From the NCBI RefSeq assembly GCF_000186865.1, contig NW_008705604.1, forward strand, positions 33,175-78,487: a stretch of 45,313 nucleotides of DNA, read 5' to 3'. A program made the position numbers and the translations under genes. Positions 29,518-41,500 of this stretch are shown here, one piece after another. The DNA comes from Aureococcus anophagefferens. Taxonomy: Eukaryota; Sar; Pelagophyceae; Pelagomonadales; Pelagomonadaceae. The first letter of the stretch is position 1. Each line of letters starts with the position of its first letter. The notes beneath the pieces are model-generated. The model saw nothing but the letters and a program-made list of their open reading frames with translations, was not told the DNA's origin and searched no databases.

Positions 29518-32500
29518 TCAGTAGATTGTGGAGAGAAGCATCGCAGTTCCCCGACACCTGGAAAAGGCATATGCAAACGATTCGAAATTCTCTCTCAGAA
29601 AGTATCTTGTTTCGTGAGACGCCGACGATAACGTCCAATAATCAGATGTTTGTACGCCGCTCTTCACGTCACAGGAAATGACGAAGGATGGTCGCTCTCG
29701 GCTCCCAGTTCTCAGGGGATACATGTAGAGAGGACACGAATATAATCCTTTGGAAGATTTCTTCTTGTTTTCAACAGGTTTGAAGTGTATCACAGGCATG
29801 GAGCAGAACAGCTCCATCGGAGTTGGCTCGGTCAGGCAGCCATTGTCAAGATCCCACCGTGCACCCTCCAAGAAAAGGCCGTGGCAATACGACCCGTCCT
29901 TTGCGTGTTGAGTGATCGAGGGTGCTGAGGTATTCACGACAGGAAACTCCCAGCTGAGTGTGTCGATCGCAATTCCGTTTTTCCGTGCAGAGGTTTGCAG
30001 CAATGCAGTCAAGAAGCCTGTCGGGTATGTGAACCCAGGCAGCCAGAAGCATCGTGGAAGAGCCTCATCAATCCACCTTTGAAGCGCATCTACCCTAGAC
30101 ACCTAAAGTCAGCCGAGAATCAAAGATGAATCAGCTTGTTGCGAGTGAAATGAATCGGCTGTCACTCATTCACAACTCAGGTTTCCGGAAAGGAAGTGTG
30201 CTTTGACGAGATCCCGGATCCACGAACTAAGCGGTTTTAGACTGGGGTAACACTTTGACCAAGCACCGGGCACCTATATTGATGAGAATGAAACTATGAA
30301 AGCACTTGCGACAAGGAAGCCAGCTTTGAATTCGAGTAAGGCCTCCATGACATCCTCGAGCTCGGGTGTGACGACAACTAATCCCTGCACACCAAGCTCG
30401 AGGTCTTTTAAGGAGTGGTGCAACATTAGAAGGAGATTGTTATACCGATCCACCTCCTGATAGAGCACCTGTAGATGAGTCTGTCAATTGGGTCAAAGGG
30501 CACATGCTGTAATCGACTCCGGCCTATGACCGTCTTCATGGGTTCTGGGTCTGCGCGTGGGTCCATCGTTTTCCGCACGGCCTTCAGCTCGAAAATTGGA
30601 GGGACCTGCTCCTGCATCGAGCGACAGCTTCGCAATATTTTGCACTCGTTTGTTTCCGCGCCTTCAACTACTGTTTTCGGCTGAAGCGATACGATCGTCT
30701 CGAGAAGCCGATTCGAATCCTCAATCTGCGATGAAATGTCTGCATTCGCGTGCTGGCCGAACGCAAGCGCGGCATCAGACTGGGGAAAATTTTTAATGGC
30801 CTCTTTGCAGGAAAGGAGATCACCATCATTAGGTATCAGATACGGACTGTCTTGCTGCTGTGGGGCCAGGCTGAAATTTATCTGTGGGTCAATTGCATCC
30901 TCGCAAAAAAATTGGTTTATGTACACGCCCACGAGTCGTCGATCGAGGGCATCTGTGACACGACCCCCGTAGTTGGCTTCCGCAATTAAGTATCGCATGG
31001 CATCAAACCTACAGGCCATGTAGGCTGGGATAAGTGCATTTTTGGTGCAGATGTAAGTCTGAGAGGAATCGGACACGTAAGACGGCTGAGGCCATGTCTA
31101 GGAACGGCGTGCGATCTGCGTACTCGTCCAAAAAGACGATGATAAGGTCATGGCAGATGCTAAAATCTGACTCGTTGAACTCGTATGGGACATTGAAACC
31201 GAGGCTCTTGAATTTGCGTCGCTCGAGTAGGATTGCGTGGAACCAACATAGCGAAAACAATAATCTCTTGTATTTAAAGCGCTGCTGACATCGTGCAAAT
31301 TGTTCGTCGCTGACCAAATTATAAAGCTGGGTCATATTGGCGCGCAGCCCACGAGGGGGCTCAGTGGTCATTTTAATACCTCGTTGCAGGATCGCAATCG
31401 GGAAATTGGGACTAGGACTAGCCGAGAGCCACAGGCGAAAGTCCCAGTGCGGTGCATTCGGTGAATCTTCGGTCAGAGCACAGTACTCGGAGATACGCTT
31501 CTCCAACTCAGGCATCCAGCTTAGCATGAGGTGGCAGTTTGCAAGAAACACCCACGAGCCCTCCTTCAGACCGGCGGTGATCAGGTTCATCGCCACGGGC
31601 GCCTGTCCTTGACCAAGAGCGCAAATATCGATGCGTATACCCAGTTCCCGAGCTAGACCATTCACTTGCGCAGTTGGATCGACGCCCGGTGACAGAACGA
31701 ATACAAGTGGCGTGCGATGCGTCGACGATTCATACACCGCCCTCAGGTCAAACGGTGGAGGATCTGCGAACTGTGGCCCTAAATTCAAACTGACAAAACG
31801 CGTGGCGCCAAATAATACACGATCTAGCCTGAGTGCGCGAATGATACACATGCGCTGCAACTCCGTGACTTTATTCTCCCAGTCACCTAAGGAGAAAATT
31901 AGCTCAGCAAATTGGCGCTGATCATAATAATGCGCACAGCACCTGGGAGAGGGGTCTCTTCTGGCTTCGAAGAGGTGAACCACGCCCTCCAATCTCGATG
32001 CCCCTGTTCAAATGCCGAGGCGATGCCCATGAATGCAGGAATATTGTCCAGTTCCGTGATGTTATCCCACGTACCCGCATCGATCCACTCAGGACATGGA
32101 TTCGGACGCTGTTCTGAACGATCGACAACCACACCGCCATGACAGAAGAAGTCAAATTCTTGCTTGGGGATCTTATTTTCACTTGTCATGATGCGCAGGC
32201 AGAGTTGCAATGCAAATAAAAGCTTATGCTGTTCAAATAGCCCACGGCAGGTGTATTGGTACACCGCTAGAGTGTGCCACGCATTTATCTGTTTGCATCT
32301 ATCTGCCCCGCCAACATTTTTGGCATTGCTGCGACTAGCGTCCATGGACTGGTTAAATAGATCGACATAGGCATCAAGAGAAAATTGGTACATGGGATCG
32401 ACACGGCTCATGTCATCCAAGACGAAGTATGCGATAGAGCTTCTTATGGCAGCTGGACGAAATTCCTCACGCTTGGCATCAATTCGCACTTCTGTCTCCT

Positions 32501-35500
32501 CAGCTTCCTTGAGCTGGCGGGAGACTTCATCAGATGTGACCTTGGACTGCTGCAACGTGTCCACGAGGCTTTCATTGTCGAGGAGACTACCTTCTGTCTC
32601 AGAGAGAAGTCTAAGAATTTCGTCCTCAAGATCGACCAATTTTTTTTTCCCAGCCGCTACACGCAAGGTAAGGTCCGACTTTTGTCGTTCAAGTGCCGGT
32701 TGCTCCTTTTGCACAACAATGCCAAGGAGCTGAGATTCGAGGCCCTGCTGCTTCACCGCAAAATTGATTATAGTCGTCTTGGTCGAAACTTCTGGCGTAT
32801 AATGCCTGAATGGAATGCATCTTTTAGCACGTTTGCCCTTACAAACTGCAAACACCGATTGAGCACGGATTTCCCAGCTTTGTCGTAATATACAGCTTGA
32901 ACTCCTACGAAAGATTCGTTAATGATGTGTCTGTTGTTGACCTTCGGTTCGTCCCCCACCCCACTCTTTCGTGGAGGTTCCTTGACAACGAGCTAAAGAA
33001 AGCGCAAATGGCTGAGATCGGACGCTGGGGTATTCTTGATTGTAGTCAAGTTCTTTGTCGCCCAATCGTAGCACTTCACGATTGCCAACCTTGATCAAGG
33101 CCTTGGCAAGAACTGGCTCGAGAGCAGGGTCCAGCTCTTCTAGGACATCCTGGAGCAACACTGGCATCCCATAGACAATCCCATTTTCAATCTCGCGCAG
33201 CATGTCCTTGGATTTTAGATCAACGATGCGCAACTCCGCCTCTTCCATGCGACGAACCCACTTGTTGGCTTGACCTTGCCTGTGTATTGGCTGCATCACC
33301 GGGATATACGAACATGTTCAGTTTAAAAGACACTCAGCAAGGTCCCTGACGGCATGGTTCGGATTACGGATCAATCATGAGCGGCCATCGCGAACAGCGA
33401 ACGGTTATTACTCCGTTTTCAGTGCTGAAGTCATCTGCCGGGAGTCCTTGTATGTTCCATTGCCTAACATCAGTTGGGCGAGCACAAAATCCAGCAAATG
33501 TGAGGCTGTCAGTATACGGGAGCTGCTTGTCCTTTACAGCTGCTAGCCAGGCGTTGACCTACAGGAAATTCCGAATACATGTTCTAGTTTTGAAAAGCAC
33601 CCCGGCAGGAGACAAGACGGGATCGGTAGAGTGTGTCGAACGGGCCCGCATATGATAAAAATGCTGCAGCCACGAGTGAATTACCAAGGCATCGAGTTAT
33701 CTCTCCTTGAAATTGGCCAATGCTTATTTGCCATCGCTCATTTTCCCCTGCCAAACCTTTGACAAGCTTGTCTGCTCGATCGAGCAACAATTGCATTTGA
33801 TCTGCCTCTGCACGCAGTCGGTTCTTTTCACCAACAGAGTCATCATATTTCTGCTTGAGTCGATTGACCTTCGCGGTCACTTCTGCAAGTTCTTCCTGGG
33901 CCTTCTTTAGCGAAGCTTGTTTGCCGGCCAGCGATTCCTGTGCTCCCTTCAGCCGAGCTCGCTTGGGGGCCACCTCTTTTGCAACATTAGCATAAATATA
34001 TATCGCATGAACCCATGTGCAAAGGGCCCCGGCGGCCTTTGACACCGCACCAACCGCCTCTGGCTTAAAATCTGCATGAGAAACATATCCCTTAATTTTC
34101 TTCATGATCGCAGTGCTGACATTGTCCTTGTCGTAGCTTTTGACACTCTGCAAGAAATTGGCTTCACCGAGCACCTTTTTTGCTGTGTTCCAGTCCGTCT
34201 GCTTGCTAAAAAGAATCATCACTGCAGCTAGTACTGTTTCCACCTGCTTGGGGGGGCTTTTGTATGCCTTGACTTCAGAAATAGCGCCCTTATCGAGCTT
34301 CTCAACCTCAGTCATTGCTTTCTGTAGAGCCGGCAGAGCAACATTCAACTCCGCCTCGGCATCATCCGCTATTGCCTTGCATTCGATCTCTTCTTTACCT
34401 AAATTCACGCGCAGATAAAAATGAGTCACTACCTTGCAGAGTACCGCAGAAAGGTACCCGGTCGGTGGCGCACGCGGGGGGTGGGACCGGGGGGGTGGGC
34501 GGGTGGGAGCCTTCTGCTACTATGCATACACTCTGTGACGGGCCTATTCTCTCTGAATCGGCCTCTACCTGCTTGCGCTGTTCGTCAGCTACACGTCGCT
34601 CCGAAACAATCTCCACAAGAAGGTTTTCGCAATCCTTTTGTGATTGTGCACACACGACCTTCTTTTTTTCTAGTTCAACCGACATGACTTGCACGCCATC
34701 GCGTGCTTCGACGAGTTTTGCGAGTCCGTTTGCCAACTTGTCCCTCGCATTACCAAGCTCAGCGCGCTTTTCCATCAAGATCAGGCGATAGCCCTTCACG
34801 AGCTCTAGAAAGTGGGTGGGAGTGATATAGTTGTGGCGCTTGAGCTCGACCAGCATTTGATCTGACGAGTCCTGAGCGCTTATATGGACGATAGAAAAGA
34901 TAGAGGAGATTTTAACACGCATTTCATCCGAATCCAGGGACATGTCAACTAGGAATGCAGTTCCAACGGCGCTGAGCGCATCAGCTGGCCAGCGATGAAA
35001 CCAGTTTATCGTCGTATTGTTGATGAGGCCCGGATAGAAGCGACACCTTGTACGCAGCGCTGACCCAACGGGTGACCTAGATCAAGATCTGGCGATAAAA
35101 AAAGCTCATTCGCTGACACTGACTGCCATGATATGTTCTATTACATCGCTAGGACTAGATGTAGGTTAGATCGAATGCATTCAACAAAAAAAGACCAGAG
35201 TTCATCCGGTGTGCCCTCCGATCCGGCGTCGACCGCCCTCTTGCGAACCCCGTCGTATATACCGGGAAGTTCGTCCTTGCCATACAAATTGGGGATCTCA
35301 CCAGAGTTTAAGATGTTATTAATATCTTCGAGGAAGCCCTGTTCCTTGAGTTGTGTATCATTGAACAGAAACGTAGTAGATTTGTTCAGCAACCCCGTTG
35401 TTTCAAAAAGACTCTTTATATCTTCATGCCATTCAGCTAGACGATATTGCTTTGTTATCTCGATTGTGAACACGCCAATATCAGCAATGTATGACGCGAG

Positions 35501-38500
35501 ACGTGCTAAGGATTGGCGTCCAGAACCTCCTACGCCCACGAGCATCGTGTTTCCGCGAGGCATCATCAGAACCCCTACAGAAGAGGATACTTAACTTGCA
35601 AATTAAGTGCAATCAAGAGGGCAAATCTGGGCGCGTAAAGTCCGACAGCCACTTTGCCCCCGTTTTGAAGTGGCCTGCTTCAAAATGACCCATCTTTGCC
35701 AAAAAAGGCCCCGGGAGTACGGTGGATCCTGCAAACATGTCGCACAGCGTCCTTGAAGAGAACGAGATTCATGTTTATCAGCTTAGGTTCGAGGTTGTAG
35801 TCTTCGAGCTTATCTTCACAGCGCTGCTTGAGTTGCGCAAAGTCGCTGACCTCTTCATATGAGAGCGTCTCCGCACCTTCGTCCATGAAACTGCAGATGA
35901 TCGGACCGTAGCGCTCGTCATCAACATCTCCCATGACCGAACTCCACTCGGCATCCTCGAAATTATCTCGCATTTTTGTACCCAATATGTCAATGAATCT
36001 TCCCATGTCATCGGCGCTATCTTGTAGGAAGCGATCGGCAAACACACGCATACACTCGTGTGCCCAAAGCCGCAGTATCGATTGAGAAGTGTCAAAGCGT
36101 TGCCTCTCTGCTTGAAGCGTACCTTGAACCACCTTGGCAACGTCACCTGTGAGGGAGGCAGTGCAGCCTGTTAAATGTCAGCCTTGGTGAGATAATTCGG
36201 CACTACTGAGAAGACACGTTGATTCAGACGGAAGCACAATACGTAAGTTAAACCTGGTGACTCTAGTTGAAAGTACAATGATTGCGTCACTACACTGAGT
36301 TTGATGACTGGTAATGGCTTTTTTCAGGGGTTGGGAGGAACTTGTCTATCACCGTCTGATATAGTGCTATGGTAGCCAGAGCCAAGGGGCGCCCCATAGG
36401 CTTGATCTCGTTGTCAAATTCCTGGAGTTTGGGCGTCAAGATCGACTCAAATATTCTTGTCAGTTGAGCATCGTCCGGTGCCGTTGCGTTGACAAGGTGG
36501 AATCGAGCTTGGGTCCGATTACAAATCACCGCCCGTCCACCGGATGGCGGTGCCATAGCCGAAATGAGCTGCGTGTCTAATACAAAACGCCACGCGCATT
36601 TGCTGCGGTCGTACCAACCTCCGTAGTCCATCCAAAGCCGAAGCAGCTCAAGAGGAGGCTGGAAGGGGGATTCGGCTGATGTCTTTTGCGGCATATTGAA
36701 GTCATCTATGAAGACGACCTGAGTTGAGGGTAGTGAGGACTCTTGAATCTGAATGTGCCAAACGCACCAGTTGCTTGCCTCCAGTGGGACCCAGCTTATC
36801 TTTCGAGCGCTTTTCCATCGCACCCTCTACGATCCCTTGGAGGGTGCTTGATTTCGTGGTAGCGGAGAAGTTTATGGTCAGGCTACTGTTTGCCTTCGGT
36901 AAACTGGAGAGAAGGCTCGCCACCTGGACTGTCTTACCAACTCCAGTGCTCCCCACAACCAGTAAATTGCGCCTAGACGATACTACTGTGCTGAAAAGGA
37001 ATGAATTACGAACAGTATCTGTCGTTGGCACGATCATTTTGAAGAAGGGATCCCCCTTTCGGGGACGCCATGCCGTAAGGGTGCTATCCCACAATTCGAA
37101 ATCTCCTTTTTTGGGATCGCAATAATAATCGTAGACAGTATGAGTGGGCGGGAACTGTGCTTCGATATCCCGCAAATGCACGTCTAGCTTTTTGCGACCA
37201 ATTTCGTCCACGGCAGCCATGAGAGACCAGGTCACCGCAAATGCAAACCATTTCTCTGCCAACGCGCTGTATGCCTGCATGTTCATGGCCGTATCCAGGC
37301 CATTCTCTTTGGTATGGAGCGTCTCATAGAGTTGTGTAAGGGACATGACAGCATTAAAGTCAGAGGTGGCGACAGGTTCTTCGCAGTTAGCTCCCTTGAA
37401 ATCCAGAATTTTAGGCACATACTTCTCGTAAAGTCCGTGCTGAAAATTTCGAATCTCAACCTGGCTCCCAAACACGCGGTCAAGCCACGATTCCACAAAT
37501 GATCCAAACCCCATCTCACTTTGGTCAACGAAGATCATACCAGCACGCGAGACGGTCGCCGGGGACGCCACCCTGAGGTCCTCAACTTCAAAAAACAAGC
37601 TCATCGATGAGGTTAATGGGATCCGATCCCCATTGATTAGCGTCAAGATTTTGTTATCGTCCATGACACTGTTCATGGATTCAATCCACATTGCATCCAC
37701 AGGCCCGTCTGTGCGAATAAACAAGTTCATTTAACGCGGTAAATAATAACAACACTCACCAAACAAAACCCATTTTTCATCAGGTTTATCTGATTCAGCG
37801 CAGGATTTGAAAATTGTTGATAGAATACCATCTGCCCACTCAAACGTCGTAAGATCGTACGCTCCATACAGCTCTGTCAGTGTTATGGATTTCGGGTTGA
37901 TAACAAAGGAAGTGACAGGAACATAACCATCGGTTCCACTCTTTGCGAGTGAAGTTTTTGCTTTTGCCAACGTTTTCCATGCCGTGCTCTTACCGGAGAG
38001 AGTCGCCCCGACAAGCATGTTGCAGTGTCGGGTGAGCTTGGAGTCGTATAGCTGCCCAATCTTAAACAAGAGGAAAGGGTGTGTCTGCAGGCCTTCACTC
38101 TTCAATTCTGCTTCAAGAGCAGCGCTAAGGTCCCCAATCTCAGATACTGGTAGTTCCAGAGATGGAAATAAGTCACCGAGAAGCAGACGAAAAAGACGTT
38201 CGTCATCCTTGATGAATTTTGGCAAATTCATGTCACGCAATGCACGCATTAGGATCGCCTCCTCGTTCGTTGAAGGGTCTGCACGTTTGATAGAGCCCGC
38301 CATGTTCAGAACTGCTTTCAAGTTCCTGAGCCCATAGTCGTAGTGGTCTTGTTTGCTGAGTTGCTGCTGCATCAGTGAATACAGCGTGATTGTTTTTTTT
38401 GAAAGAACACGCGCATCTGTGAAGCCCTCTGCGCTCAGCATGACTTCAGCGATCATCGCAAGGTCAGGGACCATCATAGCGACCGGGCGCATTAGAGCTT

Positions 38501-41500
38501 TCAGATTGTCGGGAAGCTCTGTGCGGCCCGCGTAACCAGGATTCATGGTTATGAAGAGTCCACAGTTGACGTTACATCGAATTGATGAGCCCATAAAGTT
38601 AAATGTTTCTGCATGTTGTGATAAAGCGTTGACAATGGAAAGAACCTGCATCGCGACGACAGATATGACTTCAATCTTGATACGATTGAATTCGTCGAAG
38701 CTGCGGAGGGAGGCGCGCGCGATGAAACGAATAAAAGGAACACCACCGGACGCACCATCCCCAGGCGCCAGCTTGACAAAGCCCGGAGAATATTCGCCCG
38801 ACCGATTTATAGTCCATACCATCTGAACCTGCGTTGCCGGCTCGTCCATATGAGGCCCATGCCACATGGGATAAGACGCGTACAAAACGCACAATTTATG
38901 ACCACGCAATACCTGCGGCGGCAACCACAGTGATTCATTCTATTGTCGACCGTGCAAGGCCTTAAATCAAAGCTCAGGTAGGCCGCATAGCAAGGTTCTT
39001 GCTGAGATCCTTGACCGTTTCTGTTTTCCCCGTGCCTGTGAGAAGTACTAAGTCGTGAATTCGATATCAAGAATGTTTAGCTACCTGCTGGACCAAGGGG
39101 ATTCCCGCCGCGATTGAGAAACTTAGCAGTTAGCAAAGTCAAAACACAGCGATCTGTAAGCGGCGTCACAACCAGACGGCCATTGTTTCCCTGATACCTG
39201 AAACAGATCTTCACCAATTTGATTTGGTTTCGAAGAACGCCGGTTTCCCAATGGGCAGTATCGGAATACTCATATCCATATTCTAGTACGCCTGCGAGGG
39301 GCCAGAGGTCATATGCGCGAAACTGTAGAATCACGCATGTGACGCTGCAGCCAGCAGTTTGTCTGTCGCACACTGCAGATGCCGCCAAACTGCCCCTCGT
39401 CCTTGTTGAAGAGATATCGTAGCTGCGAGAGCCATTCGAAATCTGTCACAGACGAGCAGCCCGCCTTGATCATGCGCTCCATTACATCGCGATTGTGAAT
39501 TTCCATGGTGATCAATGCAACCAATTTCTTCCGCACTAATTTCGGTAACTGACCGCGGATCATGTCTGTGAGACGCGTCAAGTATCCTATCTGTTTTTTT
39601 TTCAGCTGTCTCATGGCATTCTTCTGTCCGCTAGAGATATTGTTGAGCGCCTTGGAACAGTCATTCGTCCATTGTATCGCCCCTGTTGTAATGAGGAGTT
39701 GACCCTGGACGTCCGTGATCCACTTTTCTTTATTTTTACCTCTGAAGGCCTGAACTGATCCAGCCAGCAGTTTCTGCATTGAGCTAATCATGGCTTTCTC
39801 CAGCTCAACGAGCCAGTTTTCAACTGCCCCATCTAGGACGACATTTGAGACGAACGCACATGTCTCGCCAGTCGAGGTCTCCCGCATCCCGATCGCCTAT
39901 GCAGAACAAATCGTCAACCTGATGCATTCGGCAGAGGCAAGGCATCACCTCGAAATTGCGATTTAGTTGCTTCCCAGGCGCGATTACTTCCATAGCTTTG
40001 AAGCCTTCAAAGCACTTCTTAATATGCTTTTGGACAGCTAACGGGTCGCGACTTTGACCAAGTACTTCCAGAAGGTCGTCGTCGGACACCTAAGAATTAG
40101 TTGTTGTTCGCGTGGAAAATTTTGTTGGCGACGATTTCGCCGACGAAGTAGAACCTGCGGTCGCATGAGTTGACCTCACACATTGTCGCACAAGCACAGG
40201 ACTCCTCATGAGTAGGCGTGTTCCTTTGAACGACACTGCGCGCACCGGGGAAAGACATTCCTCTTGGTTTCCAAGTACCTTTGAGCACATTTCTCATAGA
40301 ATTTAAGCTTTTTGAAAGGATTTGATCTGAACTACACTACACTTGGTTCCTTTCGGAAACACATATAAGCACGAATCGAGTGACTTTTGAATCGCTTCCA
40401 GTTTTTCATCCATACCATTTACGCTCTCGAGCATGCCGCTGGCGGTGCACTGCACGATTGCATTTGGTCGCTTAGCGGCAGATGACATGATGCTGGTAAA
40501 CGTCGTGTTAACTTCGATGAAAAGAGCAGACTCCTTCGGTAACTGCTTACAGATGTCTTCCGATGCCATGAAAATCGACTCCAAATATATCCATTTGCGC
40601 TGTACAGTAAGGATCAGTTCAATAACCTCAGAGACGAGCGCAAGGGCGAATTCCCACTTATCGATACGAGGCTTAAAGGAGCCATAAAATTTCGAAGCTT
40701 TCATAGTCGACAAGGACACTGCATCGTCCTCGAGTGCCTGGAATAAATCGTCCGTGCTTCGTATCTTGTAGTAGGTATCTTTATAGCTGGTGATTTCGAT
40801 CTCTATTTTCGCCCAACGGGTCTCGATATCTTTAAGAGACTCCTCGATTGCTAGCTCCTTATTTGCGTTGGCACTTAATTCGGATATAAGATCCGGAACT
40901 GCGTTCAAGCCCGTTGAGAAAACAGCTTCGAGCGTGAAGTCCGCGCCAGTTTCATCGAATTCCCGATGAATTTCTTTCTTCAGAGTGTCCCAGTGGCGCT
41001 TCCTCATCGCTGGATTTCGAAGGTCTTGGATCAAAGGCATTGTCTGCAGGAACTCTGTCAGTTTTGTCCGCATCTGCTCCCAGATTCCCCAGCGCTTAAT
41101 CTCACGACCTAGCTTGCCCACCTTTTTGTTAAATTGCCCGGCCGCAGTCTCCATTTCCGCGATGTCAAGCTCATTGAAACGACCCGTCTTCCAGCGGTCG
41201 AATGCAAGGGTCCATTCGCGCGCTAGAGTCCAAATCTGTTCGGCGAGATCCAAGTCACGCTCAGTGTCTCGCAGCTCTTTATGATCAGGTGACTCTATAT
41301 TGAAAATCTCAAGCCCGGACCGAAGTCCACGTTTGCGGTCGTGCACCGCCTCGACACGGAGCTTGAAGTCGTTTATCACGGAGTACGCTTCGTCGGGCGA
41401 TAGGTCCTGGGATGTGGGGACTTCTACGATGACTTGCTCACGTAATTGTATAACTTGTTGACTGTAACTTTCCAAGTTAGCCTCGAGATCTCGCTTCATA

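Noticed and set aside
30469..30530. Apparent frame break in dynein near the AAA6/C-terminal junction
   Set aside because: Explained by a normal 62-nt GT-AG intron that restores MKTVLYQEVDRYN; not a frameshift.
32385..32888. Forward-strand open frames inside the dynein gene
   Set aside because: They oppose conserved dynein stalk and AAA5/6 coding sequence and show no motif; shadow frames.
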